Source: Bacteroidota bacterium
GTDB lineage: Bacteria; Bacteroidota; Bacteroidia; CAILMK01; JACPUW01
Assembly: GCA_016192035.1 (NCBI GenBank)
Contig: JACPUW010000044.1
Coordinates: 1 to 64,000, forward strand
Length of the DNA stretch: 64,000 nucleotides
Direction: 5' to 3'
Positions within the stretch are counted from its first letter, which is position 1; each line of letters begins with the position of its first letter. Position numbers and translations under genes: made by a program. The notes under the pieces were generated by a model. That model saw only the letters and a list, made by a program, of their open reading frames with translations. It did not search any database and had not been told where the DNA came from. This document shows positions 33,543 through 42,610 of the stretch, one piece after another.

Positions 33543-35990
33543 TTATTCCTCCAGATAGATTCGGCGGACCCTTCCGCTTATGCCGGTAAATATTTCGTAG
33601 GGAATGGTGTCAAGTGCCCGGCACAGCGCATCCAGTTGGGGAAGTGTTTCAAAGATCACCACTTCATCCCCTTCTCTGGCATCCAAGCCGGTAACATCTA
33701 TCATGGTCATGTCCATGCATATTTTGCCGACAATGGGGGCTGGATTACCCCGGTGGTACAAGCAGGCGCGTCCCTGGCCCAGTGACCTGCGCAGCCCATC
33801 GGCGTATCCCACCGGGACCGTGGCAATGGTGCGCTCATCAGGTGCCTGCCATGCCCTGCCATAGCCCACGGTTTCCCCACTTGGTACTTGATGTACTTGG
33901 TTTATCTGGGTAACCCATCTAAAGGCCAATTGCAGTTGGTGGCTGAATTGCGCCGATGGATCGACCCCATAAAATCCTATGCCCAAACGCACCATTTGGT
34001 AGGGGCGTGACGGCCAACGCCCTGCTGCCGCAGTGTTGGCTACATGGGTGAGAAAGGGATAGTGCAGGTGGGCCTTGCAAATACCTACCGCTGTTTCAAA
34101 AACAACCAATTGCTGATCGGTAAACACATCCGAGCTGGGGTCGTCGCTGGCCGCTAGATGGGTAAATATACTGGCTACCTTTATTTTGGGTTCTTGGTTG
34201 ACCAACTTGATGGCCAACGCTACTTCTTGAATGGCAAAGCCGGTGCGGTGCATGCCGGTTTCTATGTTCAGGTGTATGGGAAGTATCTGGTCCATATTCC
34301 GCTCTCTTACATAGTCCATAAGGATTTTAAGGGATGATAGGCTATACACTTCCGGTTCTAGTACATGTTCCAACAATAGGTGAATTCCCTCAGGTTCTGG
34401 CCCCAGCACCATGATGGGGGTGTGGATGCCGTGTTTTCTAAGCAGGATGCCTTCATCAATATAGGCTACGGCCAGGTAGTGCGCCTGTACCGATTGCAGC
34501 ATTCGGGCCAGTTCAAAACTGCCGGCACCGTATCCCAAGGCCTTGAGCATCACCATAATCTTGGTCTCTCTGCCAAGGTGTTGATGAAACCATAGATAGT
34601 TGTGGCGAAGGGCGCTAAGATTGATTTCAAGACAGGTACGCCCAGTTTTGTCTTGGTAGTAGGCCACTACGCGCTCTAGCCCGTACCGGCGGGCCCCTTT
34701 AATAAGTACGGCCATGTGGGCCAATGAATTATGCGGGTATTCCAGTAAAAACCGATCTACTGATGGATAAAAAGCGAGGTGGCAGGAACCAAAACCTTTC
34801 CCAAGCGGCTCAATGTCAGGGCCTATCACCACCAGGCGCACCAAGTGGTGGGTATCCACCAGGGAGCGCATTTTTTCCATGAACTCACCGGGCGACACTT
34901 GTTGGTCGTGAAACTGGGACACAATGAGTGCCCTGGCCTGGTTGCCGGCAGAGCGCGAAAGGTGCTGGAGCGCCAAGTGAAGCGAAAGGAATTCGGCGGA
35001 GTAGCTGTCGTTGAGCAGGATCATACCGTTTTTTCCTTGCTTTATTTCCATGCGCATGGGCAGTGCGCTCAGTGAGTTCAGGCGCTCTAGGAGTCGTCCC
35101 GGCCTTATTCCAAGTACCAATCCCATAGCTAGGCAGTGGAAAAGGTTTTCTGCCTGAAAATGTAGCTTGCGGGGCAAGGAAAATACATAGGATACAGCTT
35201 GATAAACAAGCGAGTACCTGTCATTGCCCTGGGGAATTATGGGAATGCTGGCCAGGGCATCGTAACCCCAATCCACCAAACGGGCATTTGGGAGTAATTT
35301 TCTTAGGCTCTCTGTGATCTCTAATGGCTCAGATGAGCATACCACTTTAGGGCAATGGGTAAAAAGAATGCCCTTCTCCCGCAGTTTGTGTTCATAGCTT
35401 TCAAAATTGGCCTGGTGCGCCTCGCCCAGGTTGGTGAGCAGCCCAATATCTGGTTTCACCATTTGTTCCAGCTTCACCATTTCACCTGGTTCTGAAATGC
35501 CGGCCTCTATTATGGCCAAATCGTCGCCCAAGGATATGGATAACAGGCTTATGGCTACCCCCAATTGAGAGTTGTAACTCTTTGGGCTAATGGATACTTT
35601 TAGGTCATTCCCAATGAGTTGGTACAGCCACTCCTTTACGGTGGTCTTACCCAAACTCCCGGTTATGCCCACCACCAAGCCCTTAAATAGGTTCCTGTGG
35701 TGTGCGGCCAGGCTTTGCAGGGCGGCAAGAGGATTTTCCACAGCTATACATCCGTCTTGATCCTTGAATTGATAGGTATTGGCCACTAAAAATGCATGAC
35801 AACCCAAAGACCTGGCTTTCTCTATATAAGCATGACCGTTGGCTTGCTGGCCCTCAAGGGCAACAAACAAGGCCTGGCCCCATAGGGCCGGAAGCCGGGT
35901 GTCAAAGGCTATTTCGGTAATTCGTCCCGTTTGCGCACTGGTCAGGGCCCCCTGTACTATTTTCGCTATCTCAAGGATATTGTAATCCAA
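33543..35990 (-). CDS. Bifunctional MurF ligase / alanine racemase fusion
   Basis: 815 aa. Residues about 1-445 are MurF, which adds D-Ala-D-Ala to UDP-MurNAc-tripeptide: P-loop GITGSLGKTTVKEW, EAGISEPGEM, LNDSYSAE. Residues about 450-815 are the PLP alanine racemase that makes the D-Ala: the Schiff-base Lys483 in VMLKALGYGAGS, the C-terminal PVGYADGLRRSLG and CMDMTMIDVTG. MurF's N-terminal helix and Alr's C-terminal barrel are both full length, so both activities should be intact. This fusion is known in Bacteroidota. The start is TTG at 35990 (TTG GAT TAC), the only one that fits MurF. Divergent from recX. Confidence 0.95.
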   Translation of the reverse strand: MDYNILEIAKIVQGALTSAQTGRITEIAFDTRLPALWGQALFVALEGQQANGHAYIEKARSLGCHAFLVANTYQFKDQDGCIAVENPLAALQSLAAHHRNLFKGLVVGITGSLGKTTVKEWLYQLIGNDLKVSISPKSYNSQLGVAISLLSISLGDDLAIIEAGISEPGEMVKLEQMVKPDIGLLTNLGEAHQANFESYEHKLREKGILFTHCPKVVCSSEPLEITESLRKLLPNARLVDWGYDALASIPIIPQGNDRYSLVYQAVSYVFSLPRKLHFQAENLFHCLAMGLVLGIRPGRLLERLNSLSALPMRMEIKQGKNGMILLNDSYSAEFLSLHLALQHLSRSAGNQARALIVSQFHDQQVSPGEFMEKMRSLVDTHHLVRLVVIGPDIEPLGKGFGSCHLAFYPSVDRFLLEYPHNSLAHMAVLIKGARRYGLERVVAYYQDKTGRTCLEINLSALRHNYLWFHQHLGRETKIMVMLKALGYGAGSFELARMLQSVQAHYLAVAYIDEGILLRKHGIHTPIMVLGPEPEGIHLLLEHVLEPEVYSLSSLKILMDYVRERNMDQILPIHLNIETGMHRTGFAIQEVALAIKLVNQEPKIKVASIFTHLAASDDPSSDVFTDQQLVVFETAVGICKAHLHYPFLTHVANTAAAGRWPSRPYQMVRLGIGFYGVDPSAQFSHQLQLAFRWVTQINQVHQVPSGETVGYGRAWQAPDERTIATVPVGYADGLRRSLGQGRACLYHRGNPAPIVGKICMDMTMIDVTGLDAREGDEVVIFETLPQLDALCRALDTIPYEIFTGISGRVRRIYLEE

Positions 35991-36017
35991 AGGCTTCTTT
36001 TTCGATTATTCAAAATT

Positions 36018-36500
36018 ATGTCAGTACGTATAAGGCAAGACCAGCTACCTGAGTTTGCCGAAAAGGCACGCCGATTCTGCGCCTACCAAGAGCGCTGCCG
36101 GTTTGACCTAGAATCAAAACTGTATGGTTGGGGGCTAAGCACCAAACAAGTAGGGTCGGTTTGTAAGCTCCTGGAGGAAGAAGGATTCATTAATCAGGAG
36201 CGGTTTGTACAGGCATATGTGAAAGGCAAGTTTAACCAATTGGGTTGGGGAAAGATAAAGATTGCAAACGCGCTGCGCACCAAGAATGTAGAGCCGGCGA
36301 TAATAGAAAAGGGACTGAATGGGCTCAATATGCTGGAGTACGAGTCCAGGATACTGCAATTATTGCAGCGCAAACAAAGCACCCTTGCTAGGTTGCCACT
36401 AAATGAACAAAGGCGCAGGATGTATGCCTTTGCGCTGCAAAAGGGGTATGAAACCGACCTGGTGAGCAGGCTTCTCACAGACCTTGGTGCAATAGTCTAG
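36018..36500 (+). CDS. recX: Regulatory protein RecX
   Basis: 160 aa. Small helical inhibitor of RecA filaments. Seen: AEKARRFCAYQERCRFDLESKL, GWGLSTKQVGSVCKLLEEEGFINQERF, KGKFNQLGWGKIKIANALR, and a C-terminal third helical repeat with ALQKGYETDLVSRLL. The ATG at 36018 was chosen; the frame extends 29 codons up into the start of murF-alr but the added part is not RecX-like. recA is not in the window. Confidence 0.88.
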   Translation: MSVRIRQDQLPEFAEKARRFCAYQERCRFDLESKLYGWGLSTKQVGSVCKLLEEEGFINQERFVQAYVKGKFNQLGWGKIKIANALRTKNVEPAIIEKGLNGLNMLEYESRILQLLQRKQSTLARLPLNEQRRRMYAFALQKGYETDLVSRLLTDLGAIV

Positions 36501-36584
36501 ACCTTATTGGGCTACAGTGGCCCATACCATCGGGGGAAATTGATCTGTGTAGAAACACCTGTTTGCCAGTAGGGTGTAGGGGCA

Positions 36585-37370
36585 CTACAGCGCAAAACGG
36601 TGGGAATAACCCAGGGAAAAAAAGTAAAATGGAAGCGTGGGTATCAGTGCCATTCCACCCGAGAGGTCAAATTGCCTGTGCGGTGAAGGCTGGAATGCCA
36701 CGCCACCGTCAGCGCGATGGGTGGAGCCTGTGTATTGAGGCACAAAACCATAGATTTCGGCGTAACAAGACCACTTTTGGGAAATGGCATACCCAGTGGC
36801 CAGGGTATAAATACATGTGGGCTCCGGCGATTCCCCATCCCACTGTGCGCCCAAGTTGTAGCCAATTGATAGGCGTTGGCTTATGACATGCTGAAAGGTG
36901 AACCTGAAATTGGGCGCGATGAATGGGCTGGTAAGGTCGCGGCTTGCCCATTGGGGCAAGGCCACATGGGCTATAAACGCCGCTTCCGGCAGCCAAGCCT
37001 TGGCATTCCAAAGCGTTGCCTTAAAGCCTAACTGCATGGGCAATAGGCCTGTTTGACTGCCAGACGTGCCTATCAGGGCATTGATTTCGGCTATGGCCCT
37101 ACACTCTACCCGATCATTGATGCCATATTTCCAAAGGGAGGTGGGCATTTGCAGGCTGGCTGTACTATGGGATTCGTGGGCATAGTTGCACCCCATTTCA
37201 AACTGTAGGTGTCCCGGGGGAACCAGATAGGGGCTTTCGGTTTGGTCTGGGCGGTCAGTCTGTATGGGGCCAGACAATTGGCCATAAACCTTAGTGGTTA
37301 GGCCAAGACAGAGCAAAGCAAATGGGATAGCGCAAATAGACAGGCCTAGGCTGATTTTCCGAGTACTCAC
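36585..37370 (-). CDS. Exported beta-barrel 'transporter' family protein (PF13557-like)
   Basis: 261 aa, GTG start at 37370, signal peptide ending near TTKVYGQ. The N-terminus PIQTDRPDQTESPYLVPPGHLQFEMG is the R-P-D-x-T-E motif of the large outer-membrane family once linked to phenol degradation (MetA-pathway). The rest is alternating beta strands with aromatic ends and a terminal RFAL, as in a barrel. The substrate is unknown. Its promoter contains a perfect 16-bp AT-rich palindrome between the -7 box and the expected -33 position, which suggests tight control, possibly by a metal-responsive repressor. Confidence 0.72.
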   Translation of the reverse strand: MSTRKISLGLSICAIPFALLCLGLTTKVYGQLSGPIQTDRPDQTESPYLVPPGHLQFEMGCNYAHESHSTASLQMPTSLWKYGINDRVECRAIAEINALIGTSGSQTGLLPMQLGFKATLWNAKAWLPEAAFIAHVALPQWASRDLTSPFIAPNFRFTFQHVISQRLSIGYNLGAQWDGESPEPTCIYTLATGYAISQKWSCYAEIYGFVPQYTGSTHRADGGVAFQPSPHRQFDLSGGMALIPTLPFYFFSLGYSHRFAL

Positions 37371-37392
37371 AACATAATGATTAATGTGGTGG

Positions 37393-37400
37393 CAAAAATA
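37393..37400 (-). promoter_or_regulatory. -7 box (TATTTTTG) of the transporter-like gene
   Basis: Exact TAnnTTTG match on the minus strand, 22 bp before the GTG start at 37370. Confidence 0.55.
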
Positions 37401-37402
37401 AA

Positions 37403-37418
37403 TTTAGATTAATCTAAA
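37403..37418. promoter_or_regulatory. Perfect palindrome TTTAGATTAATCTAAA, candidate operator
   Basis: A 16-bp perfect palindrome starts 2 bp upstream of the -7 box, filling the core-promoter spacer where a bound repressor would block the polymerase. Half-site TTTAGATT resembles metal-regulator (DtxR/MntR-like) half-sites in look only; no regulator can be named. Confidence 0.6.
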
Positions 37419-37480
37419 AAAGCATGTTGAAACACTTTTTTCATTGGGCCCACAAACGTATTGGGCTATTTCATGCGCTG

Positions 37481-38680
37481 TTATTGCCTGGCTAACCTAT
37501 AGGTATGCAGCCCATTGGCCGTTTGTACCCGCACCAGGAGCAACACATGGGGAGTAGGGGGGAGGGCACATGAAAATATTTCCTGTCCACGCCCAAAGGA
37601 TTGTGTGAACAATAGATGTCCATAGCAATCAAATACTTCCACATTTTCTAAGCCTTCAAAATCCCAACCGCTTATCACTTGGCCCTGCCAATTCAGCATC
37701 CCTTTGGCCGGGCTGTGCTGGGCCATTCCGCTGGTATAATCATTGGCTATGCGCAGCTTCACCGGCAGGTGGTCTGACATTTCATGCAGGGCATTGGCCA
37801 TTTCCTTGGTCACGGCTGTATTCTCCTTAAAATTAATGGCTTGGTTAAAGTGGTTGCCGTCATTGCCTATGGCTTTGTAGCTGCCTAATACATAGGTGCT
37901 GCCATGTGTTCCTGTAAGTATGTCGGCGGTAGCAAGGATAAAATCAAAGCGATCATCGAGCCCACCGGTGCTGCCTCCGCCAAAGGCCATGGTGCGGGTA
38001 CTCTGGGTGTGGATGGGGGCGTAATAGTCATTGTTGCTCCATTCGCCCAATTCACCAATGGGGTCTTCAAAAGTGTGTTTGCCTGTGCCCGTGAGGGTGA
38101 CTATGGCCGGTTCTGCAGCACTATACACATTGAAATCACCCGCCAGAAACACGTTCTCACCACTGGTTTTTTGGTTTAGGTACCGCCTTATTTTCTTGGC
38201 TGCCTGGCCCCTTTCAGCCGCATACTCGTTTCCTGCCTTAAGGTGTACGGCTATAAATGTATGCACCAAGCTATCGCCGGTGGCTTCAAAGGCCTTGCGG
38301 TGAAGCAATCTATACACAGTGGCAAAACGTGGGCTAGTATTTATGGTGTCTTCCCCTATCAAGCTATACATTTTAGTATTGTAATACAGCATGTTGTTTA
38401 ACGACCCGTTGTCCATGAAACTGGCCCGTTGATATGAGGCACCTTTCCAGGCCAGTGCCTGGGTAAGTATGGTAACCGAACCGGTATTGGAGCTCAACTC
38501 ACATACCATGAGCACATCAGGCTTTTCTTCGGTCAAAATGGTTTTGAGATGGGATATGCGGTCGGGCTTTTCTGCCGGAAACTGTAACAGGTTGTAAAAC
38601 ATAACGCCCACGGTGTCCTGGGCCTGGACTATGCCCCTGCCCATGAAGCCGGCAAGTAGGATAAAACAAAAGGTGCGCAT
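37481..38680 (-). CDS. Secreted endonuclease/exonuclease/phosphatase-family protein with T9SS sorting domain
   Basis: 399 aa from ATG 38680; a longer frame exists but this ATG begins a proper signal peptide (RTFCFILLAGFMGRGIVQAQ). The DNase I-like fold keeps its active residues: VMFYNLLQFP, MVCELSS, VHLKAGNEYAAERG, LAGDFNVYSA, DDRFDFIL and MSDHLPV. The last 75 residues look like the type A T9SS sorting domain: VEVFDCYGHLLFTQSF, a short L-P-P turn, VLLLVRVQTANG and a basic end YRLARQ. So it is probably an extracellular nuclease or phosphatase. It lies upstream of the transporter-like gene but has its own strand position 110 bp away. Confidence 0.85.
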   Translation of the reverse strand: MRTFCFILLAGFMGRGIVQAQDTVGVMFYNLLQFPAEKPDRISHLKTILTEEKPDVLMVCELSSNTGSVTILTQALAWKGASYQRASFMDNGSLNNMLYYNTKMYSLIGEDTINTSPRFATVYRLLHRKAFEATGDSLVHTFIAVHLKAGNEYAAERGQAAKKIRRYLNQKTSGENVFLAGDFNVYSAAEPAIVTLTGTGKHTFEDPIGELGEWSNNDYYAPIHTQSTRTMAFGGGSTGGLDDRFDFILATADILTGTHGSTYVLGSYKAIGNDGNHFNQAINFKENTAVTKEMANALHEMSDHLPVKLRIANDYTSGMAQHSPAKGMLNWQGQVISGWDFEGLENVEVFDCYGHLLFTQSFGRGQEIFSCALPPTPHVLLLVRVQTANGLHTYRLARQ

Positions 38681-38841
38681 GGGACAAAGATTGGGCAATG
38701 GGGTTATATAGCCGTGAACAATACGCCACACATTGCCCAAAATGGTATTCAAACCCTATAGGCTGGATAAGGAAGGGAGGGGGATTGAGGCGGTTTGGCC
38801 CATATGAATGGTTCGTATTTCAACCCCCACGGTTCCGCACC

Positions 38842-38849
38842 TACATTTG
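38842..38849 (+). promoter_or_regulatory. -7 box (TACATTTG) of the methyltransferase gene
   Basis: Exact TAnnTTTG match 67 bp before the ATG at 38917, in the 236-bp divergent region. Nothing else is recognised there. Confidence 0.45.
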
Positions 38850-38916
38850 TCAAGACCGCGCCTGGTGCCAAGCACTTTTGCTGCCAGCGCATACATCAAA
38901 GCAGACCTACATAAGC

Positions 38917-39744
38917 ATGAGTAAAAGCCCTGAACAATACGGTCTTACTACCTTGGGAAAATCCTTTGGCAGCTATTATAAGACCATCAACGACGCCTAC
39001 AAAAAGTACTTTGACAAGTACCTTATGCTCCACTATCCGCTGTATATGGCGCCTGACGAGCCCTTGGAAAAGCGCCAGAAAAACTTGATAGACTACTGCA
39101 TGGGCAAAATAGGCCCAGTGGAAGGCCTAAACCTGCTTGATATAGGCGCTGGCAACGGCACACTGAGCGTGTATCTCTATGACCATTTTAGGCCTGCCCA
39201 GATTTTGTCCATTGACATAAACGACAGCAATATAAGGATTGCCGAGGGGCTAAAGGGGGACAGGAACATAGAACTGAGAAATGAAAATGCGGAAGAGATG
39301 CGCAGCATACCTGCCGAAAGTGTGGATGTGGCGGTGTGCATAGAGAGTGCCTTTCACTACCCCCACAAAGACGCATTCCTGGAGCAGCTACACCGGGTGC
39401 TTAAGCCCAACGGAGTCTTTGTGATAGCCGATATACTTACGCTCTCATACAAGAGAAGGCCTTTGCTGGGACGCTGGAAAGGAAAGATGAAGTTTCACCA
39501 CTGGACGGAGGAGGACTACCGGCGCGGCCTGAAAGCGGCTGGTTACCGGCAGGTGACCCTTGACGACGTGACCCCCCAAATTCGAAAAGGCTATGCTGGC
39601 TATGGCAAATGGACCAGGGAAATGCTTACCCAAAACCCTGTGAAAAAGCTCATGTTCTTGGCCATCACGTTTGTACAGGTAAACCTGAACACCTGGCTAC
39701 TGGCGCATAGGCGCAAGTATGTGATAATCTCAGGGAAGAAATAG
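38917..39744 (+). CDS. Class I SAM-dependent methyltransferase
   Basis: 275 aa. The ATG at 38917 was chosen; the frame is open 73 codons further up but that part is not protein-like and contains the -7 box. The SAM motif LNLLDIGAGNGTLS is clear, then the acidic end of strand 2 ILSIDINDSN, and the later ESAFHYPHKDAFLEQLHRVLKP and VFVIADILTL. The pattern matches small-molecule methyltransferases of the UbiE/sterol type. The C-terminus has a basic amphipathic part (FVQVNLNTWLLAHRRKYV). Substrate unknown. Confidence 0.85.
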   Translation: MSKSPEQYGLTTLGKSFGSYYKTINDAYKKYFDKYLMLHYPLYMAPDEPLEKRQKNLIDYCMGKIGPVEGLNLLDIGAGNGTLSVYLYDHFRPAQILSIDINDSNIRIAEGLKGDRNIELRNENAEEMRSIPAESVDVAVCIESAFHYPHKDAFLEQLHRVLKPNGVFVIADILTLSYKRRPLLGRWKGKMKFHHWTEEDYRRGLKAAGYRQVTLDDVTPQIRKGYAGYGKWTREMLTQNPVKKLMFLAITFVQVNLNTWLLAHRRKYVIISGKK

Positions 39745-39844
39745 CCATTGTAGCGATAAAAATTACTGACAATTGCTAAAAGGCGTTCCGTGAAACCTTC
39801 ATTACAAATCTTCCCATTAGGTATATCTCACCAATGGTCGCCAG

Positions 39845-40813
39845 TCACGCTCCCAGCTTGGCTATCAGGTCAATCCAGTCTTGGTTAGGTGCTGGTTTTG
39901 ATGTGTGTGCAGTGTCCAGGGGCACCAAGCATACCTGGCCGCGCACGTAGGCGGTCATGTGCCCCGACTTGCCGTCCATCAGGGCTTCGGCGGCCAATGC
40001 GCCCATCCTGGCGCCCAGTTCCCGGTCGGTAACAGAGGGGCTGCCGCCCCGCTGTATATGTCCAAGTACCGCAACCCTTAGTTCATACTCTGGAAAATGG
40101 CGGCCAATATGGTGGGCCAGCAAGGCCGCGCCCCCAGTTTCTTCTCCCTCAGCCACTACCACTATGTTTGAAAGCTTCTTCCGTGCTTTGGCTGCCGACA
40201 GGGCCGCAAACAGCTGGGCCATATCATAGTGGGTGCCTGGCACCAGCACGCCCAGTGCACCGGTGGCCAGGGCGCAGCGCAGGGCTATGGCCGGTGAATG
40301 GCGCCCCATGACCTCCACCAGAAACAATCTATGGTGTGAAGTGGCCGTATCCCTAATCTTGTCAATGGCATCCACGGCGGTTTGGCATGCCGTATCAAAG
40401 CCCAGGCACATTTCTGTGCCGACTATATCATTGTCTATGGTGCCCGGTATGCCTATCACGCCTATCCCTGCTTCTTTTTCCATGGCCTGCGCACCGGCAA
40501 AACTGCCATCGCCGCCTATCACCACCAAACCGGTGATGCCATGTTTGGCCAAGTTTTGATAGGCCAGCTGCCGCTTTTCAGGCAACATAAAATCGGGGCA
40601 CCGGGCGGAATAAAGCATGGTGCCTCCCCGGTGGAGTATATAGCGCACATCATCCCTTCCCAACGGATGTATATCATTGAGAATCAATCCTTGAAACCCT
40701 GACCTAATTCCGAAGCACGAAGTGCCTGGCGCCAATGCTGTTTTCACCACCGCCCGTATGCAGGCATTCATGCCCGGCGAATCACCGCCCGATGTGAGTA
40801 TCCCTATGCGCAT
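39845..40813 (-). CDS. pfkA: ATP-dependent 6-phosphofructokinase
   Basis: Committed step of glycolysis. 322 aa, bacterial short-chain length. ILTSGGDSPGMNA, the ATP-type GGDGSFAGA loop (the Gly here marks ATP rather than PPi use), the catalytic Asp in PGTIDNDI, and GHIQRGGSPS are all present. The usual M-G-R-x-x-G is M-G-R-H-S-P, a change next to the fructose-6-phosphate site worth noting. Minus strand, 21 bp downstream of the ABC exporter gene. Confidence 0.95.
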   Translation of the reverse strand: MRIGILTSGGDSPGMNACIRAVVKTALAPGTSCFGIRSGFQGLILNDIHPLGRDDVRYILHRGGTMLYSARCPDFMLPEKRQLAYQNLAKHGITGLVVIGGDGSFAGAQAMEKEAGIGVIGIPGTIDNDIVGTEMCLGFDTACQTAVDAIDKIRDTATSHHRLFLVEVMGRHSPAIALRCALATGALGVLVPGTHYDMAQLFAALSAAKARKKLSNIVVVAEGEETGGAALLAHHIGRHFPEYELRVAVLGHIQRGGSPSVTDRELGARMGALAAEALMDGKSGHMTAYVRGQVCLVPLDTAHTSKPAPNQDWIDLIAKLGA

Positions 40814-40834
40814 AATTTCCTATTGGCTTGGTTT

Positions 40835-42610
40835 TCAGTCTGCAAATTGCAATTCATACAGCTTTCGGTAAAGCCCATCTTGTGCCATCAATTGGGCATG
40901 GGTACCTGTTTCGGCTATCTGGCCTTTTTCCATCACTACTATCTTGTCAGCCCGGCGAATGGTGCTCAGCCTATGGGCTATCACTATACTGGTGCGCCCT
41001 TTGAGCAAGAAATCCGTGGCTTGTTGAAGCATTTCCTCGGTTTCTTGGTCCACCGATGAGGTGGCCTCATCTAGGATGAGCACACGTGGATTGGCTGCCA
41101 GGGCCCGCAAAAAGGAAATTAGTTGGCGCTGGCCCGTGGACAAGCTGGCTCCCCGCTCCTGTACTTCATAGCAATACCCATTGGGCAAGCTATTGATAAA
41201 ATCATGTGAACCAACCTGTTTTGATATGCGCTCTATGTCGTCTTGGCATATTTCAGGGTTGTACAGGCTTATGTTATTGGCTATGGTGTCAGAGAACAAA
41301 AACACGTCTTGCAGCACCACCGCCACATTCTTTCTCAGGAAAGAAAGTTCATATGACTGTATGGGCTCACCATCAAGATAAATGCTCCCCTCCTGTATGT
41401 CATATAATCGGTTGATAAGGTTGATTATAGTGGTTTTGCCCGCGCCCGTATGGCCCACTATGGCCAGCATTTGGCCCTCTTTAACTTCTAGGTTTATTCC
41501 TTTTAGTATCTCTTGACCAGGCACATAGCTAAAATGTACGTTTTCCATCCTGACATTTCCTTTCACATCTCCTGAGGTAATATGCCCGTCGTTGGTCAAA
41601 AAACGATGGTCGTCCAGCAGTTGGTAAATGCGTTCAGACGAAACCATGCCCATTTGTAGGGTATTGAATTTGTCGGCAATTTGCCTTATTGGTCTAAATA
41701 GCCTTTCAACCAATAAGATAACCGCAGTAATTTCTCCAAAAGTAGCCATGCCCGATACAGACTGCTTGCCCCAATACCATACCAAGGCGGCCAGCGATAT
41801 GGCTTGGAGTATCTCTATTACCGGGAAGAAAATGGAATAACTCAGTACCGCCTTGAGATTGGCTTTGAGTTCTTCCTTGCTTATTTGTTTAAACCTTTCA
41901 TATTCTTCCCTCTGCCTATTAAAAAGTTGCACTATTTGCATGCCTGTGATGTGCTCTTGCAAAAAGGCGTTGAGCCGGGCTATCTGGTTGCGCACTTCCC
42001 TAAAGCTATCCTTCACCGCTTCTTTAAAAACCCATCCGCTCACCAGAAGGAAGGGAAAGGAAACCAGCACCACCAGCGACAATTTCCAGTTGATGGCGAA
42101 AAGCATGGCCAGTATAAAAAACATCTGTAAAAAATCGCCAATGATGGCAATTAGGCCCTGAGCGAAAATATCGGCCACCTTCTCCACGTCAGAAACGGTG
42201 CGTGTGATCAAGGTGCCTATGGGAGTTCGGTCAAATACCTGTGTTTTATAGCGCATTATGTGCTTAAACACCTTCATTCGCAAGGCCATCACGGCATCCT
42301 GGCCTAGCAGGTTGGTAAGGTAGGTTTGGTAGTAGGTAGCCAGGGTTTGAATAACCATATAAGCCAGCAACCACAGGGTGAGCGATACCAGTAAGGCCTT
42401 GTTTGCCGTAACCACCGCCTCGTCAATCATGCGCATGATGGTCTTGGGTACCTGTGGGGTTACCCAAGCCACCATCAAGGTCACGCCCAGCGCCAGAAAA
42501 AAAATAAGCTTGCGTTCGGCTATGAGCATTAGAATCTTGCCCAAGAGCCGCATATCTAGCTTTCCCTTTGGTTTTGTTTGTGTTATGGGGTTCGTGTTTT
42601 CCAAAATCAC
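40835..42610 (-). CDS. ABC exporter, fused permease/ATPase (MdlB-like)
   Basis: 591 aa half-transporter. About five to six membrane helices in residues 25-330, then the nucleotide-binding domain: Walker A VGHTGAGKTTIIN, Q-loop VVLQDVFLFS, signature LSTGQRQLIS, Walker B VLILDEATSSVD and the H-loop IVIAHRLST. The signature is LSTGQ rather than LSGGQ. Drug/lipid exporter class; substrate unknown. The start is GTG at 42610, overlapping the truA stop by 4 bp (GTGA), so translation is coupled; an ATG at 42553 is the alternative. Confidence 0.9.
   Translation of the reverse strand: MILENTNPITQTKPKGKLDMRLLGKILMLIAERKLIFFLALGVTLMVAWVTPQVPKTIMRMIDEAVVTANKALLVSLTLWLLAYMVIQTLATYYQTYLTNLLGQDAVMALRMKVFKHIMRYKTQVFDRTPIGTLITRTVSDVEKVADIFAQGLIAIIGDFLQMFFILAMLFAINWKLSLVVLVSFPFLLVSGWVFKEAVKDSFREVRNQIARLNAFLQEHITGMQIVQLFNRQREEYERFKQISKEELKANLKAVLSYSIFFPVIEILQAISLAALVWYWGKQSVSGMATFGEITAVILLVERLFRPIRQIADKFNTLQMGMVSSERIYQLLDDHRFLTNDGHITSGDVKGNVRMENVHFSYVPGQEILKGINLEVKEGQMLAIVGHTGAGKTTIINLINRLYDIQEGSIYLDGEPIQSYELSFLRKNVAVVLQDVFLFSDTIANNISLYNPEICQDDIERISKQVGSHDFINSLPNGYCYEVQERGASLSTGQRQLISFLRALAANPRVLILDEATSSVDQETEEMLQQATDFLLKGRTSIVIAHRLSTIRRADKIVVMEKGQIAETGTHAQLMAQDGLYRKLYELQFAD

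Noticed and set aside
36507-36524. Inverted repeat TGGGC...GCCCA after recX as terminator
   Set aside because: Stem is only 5 bp and no T tract follows.
38698-38916. N-terminal extension of the 38917 methyltransferase
   Set aside because: Composition unlike protein coding here and it covers the TACATTTG box.
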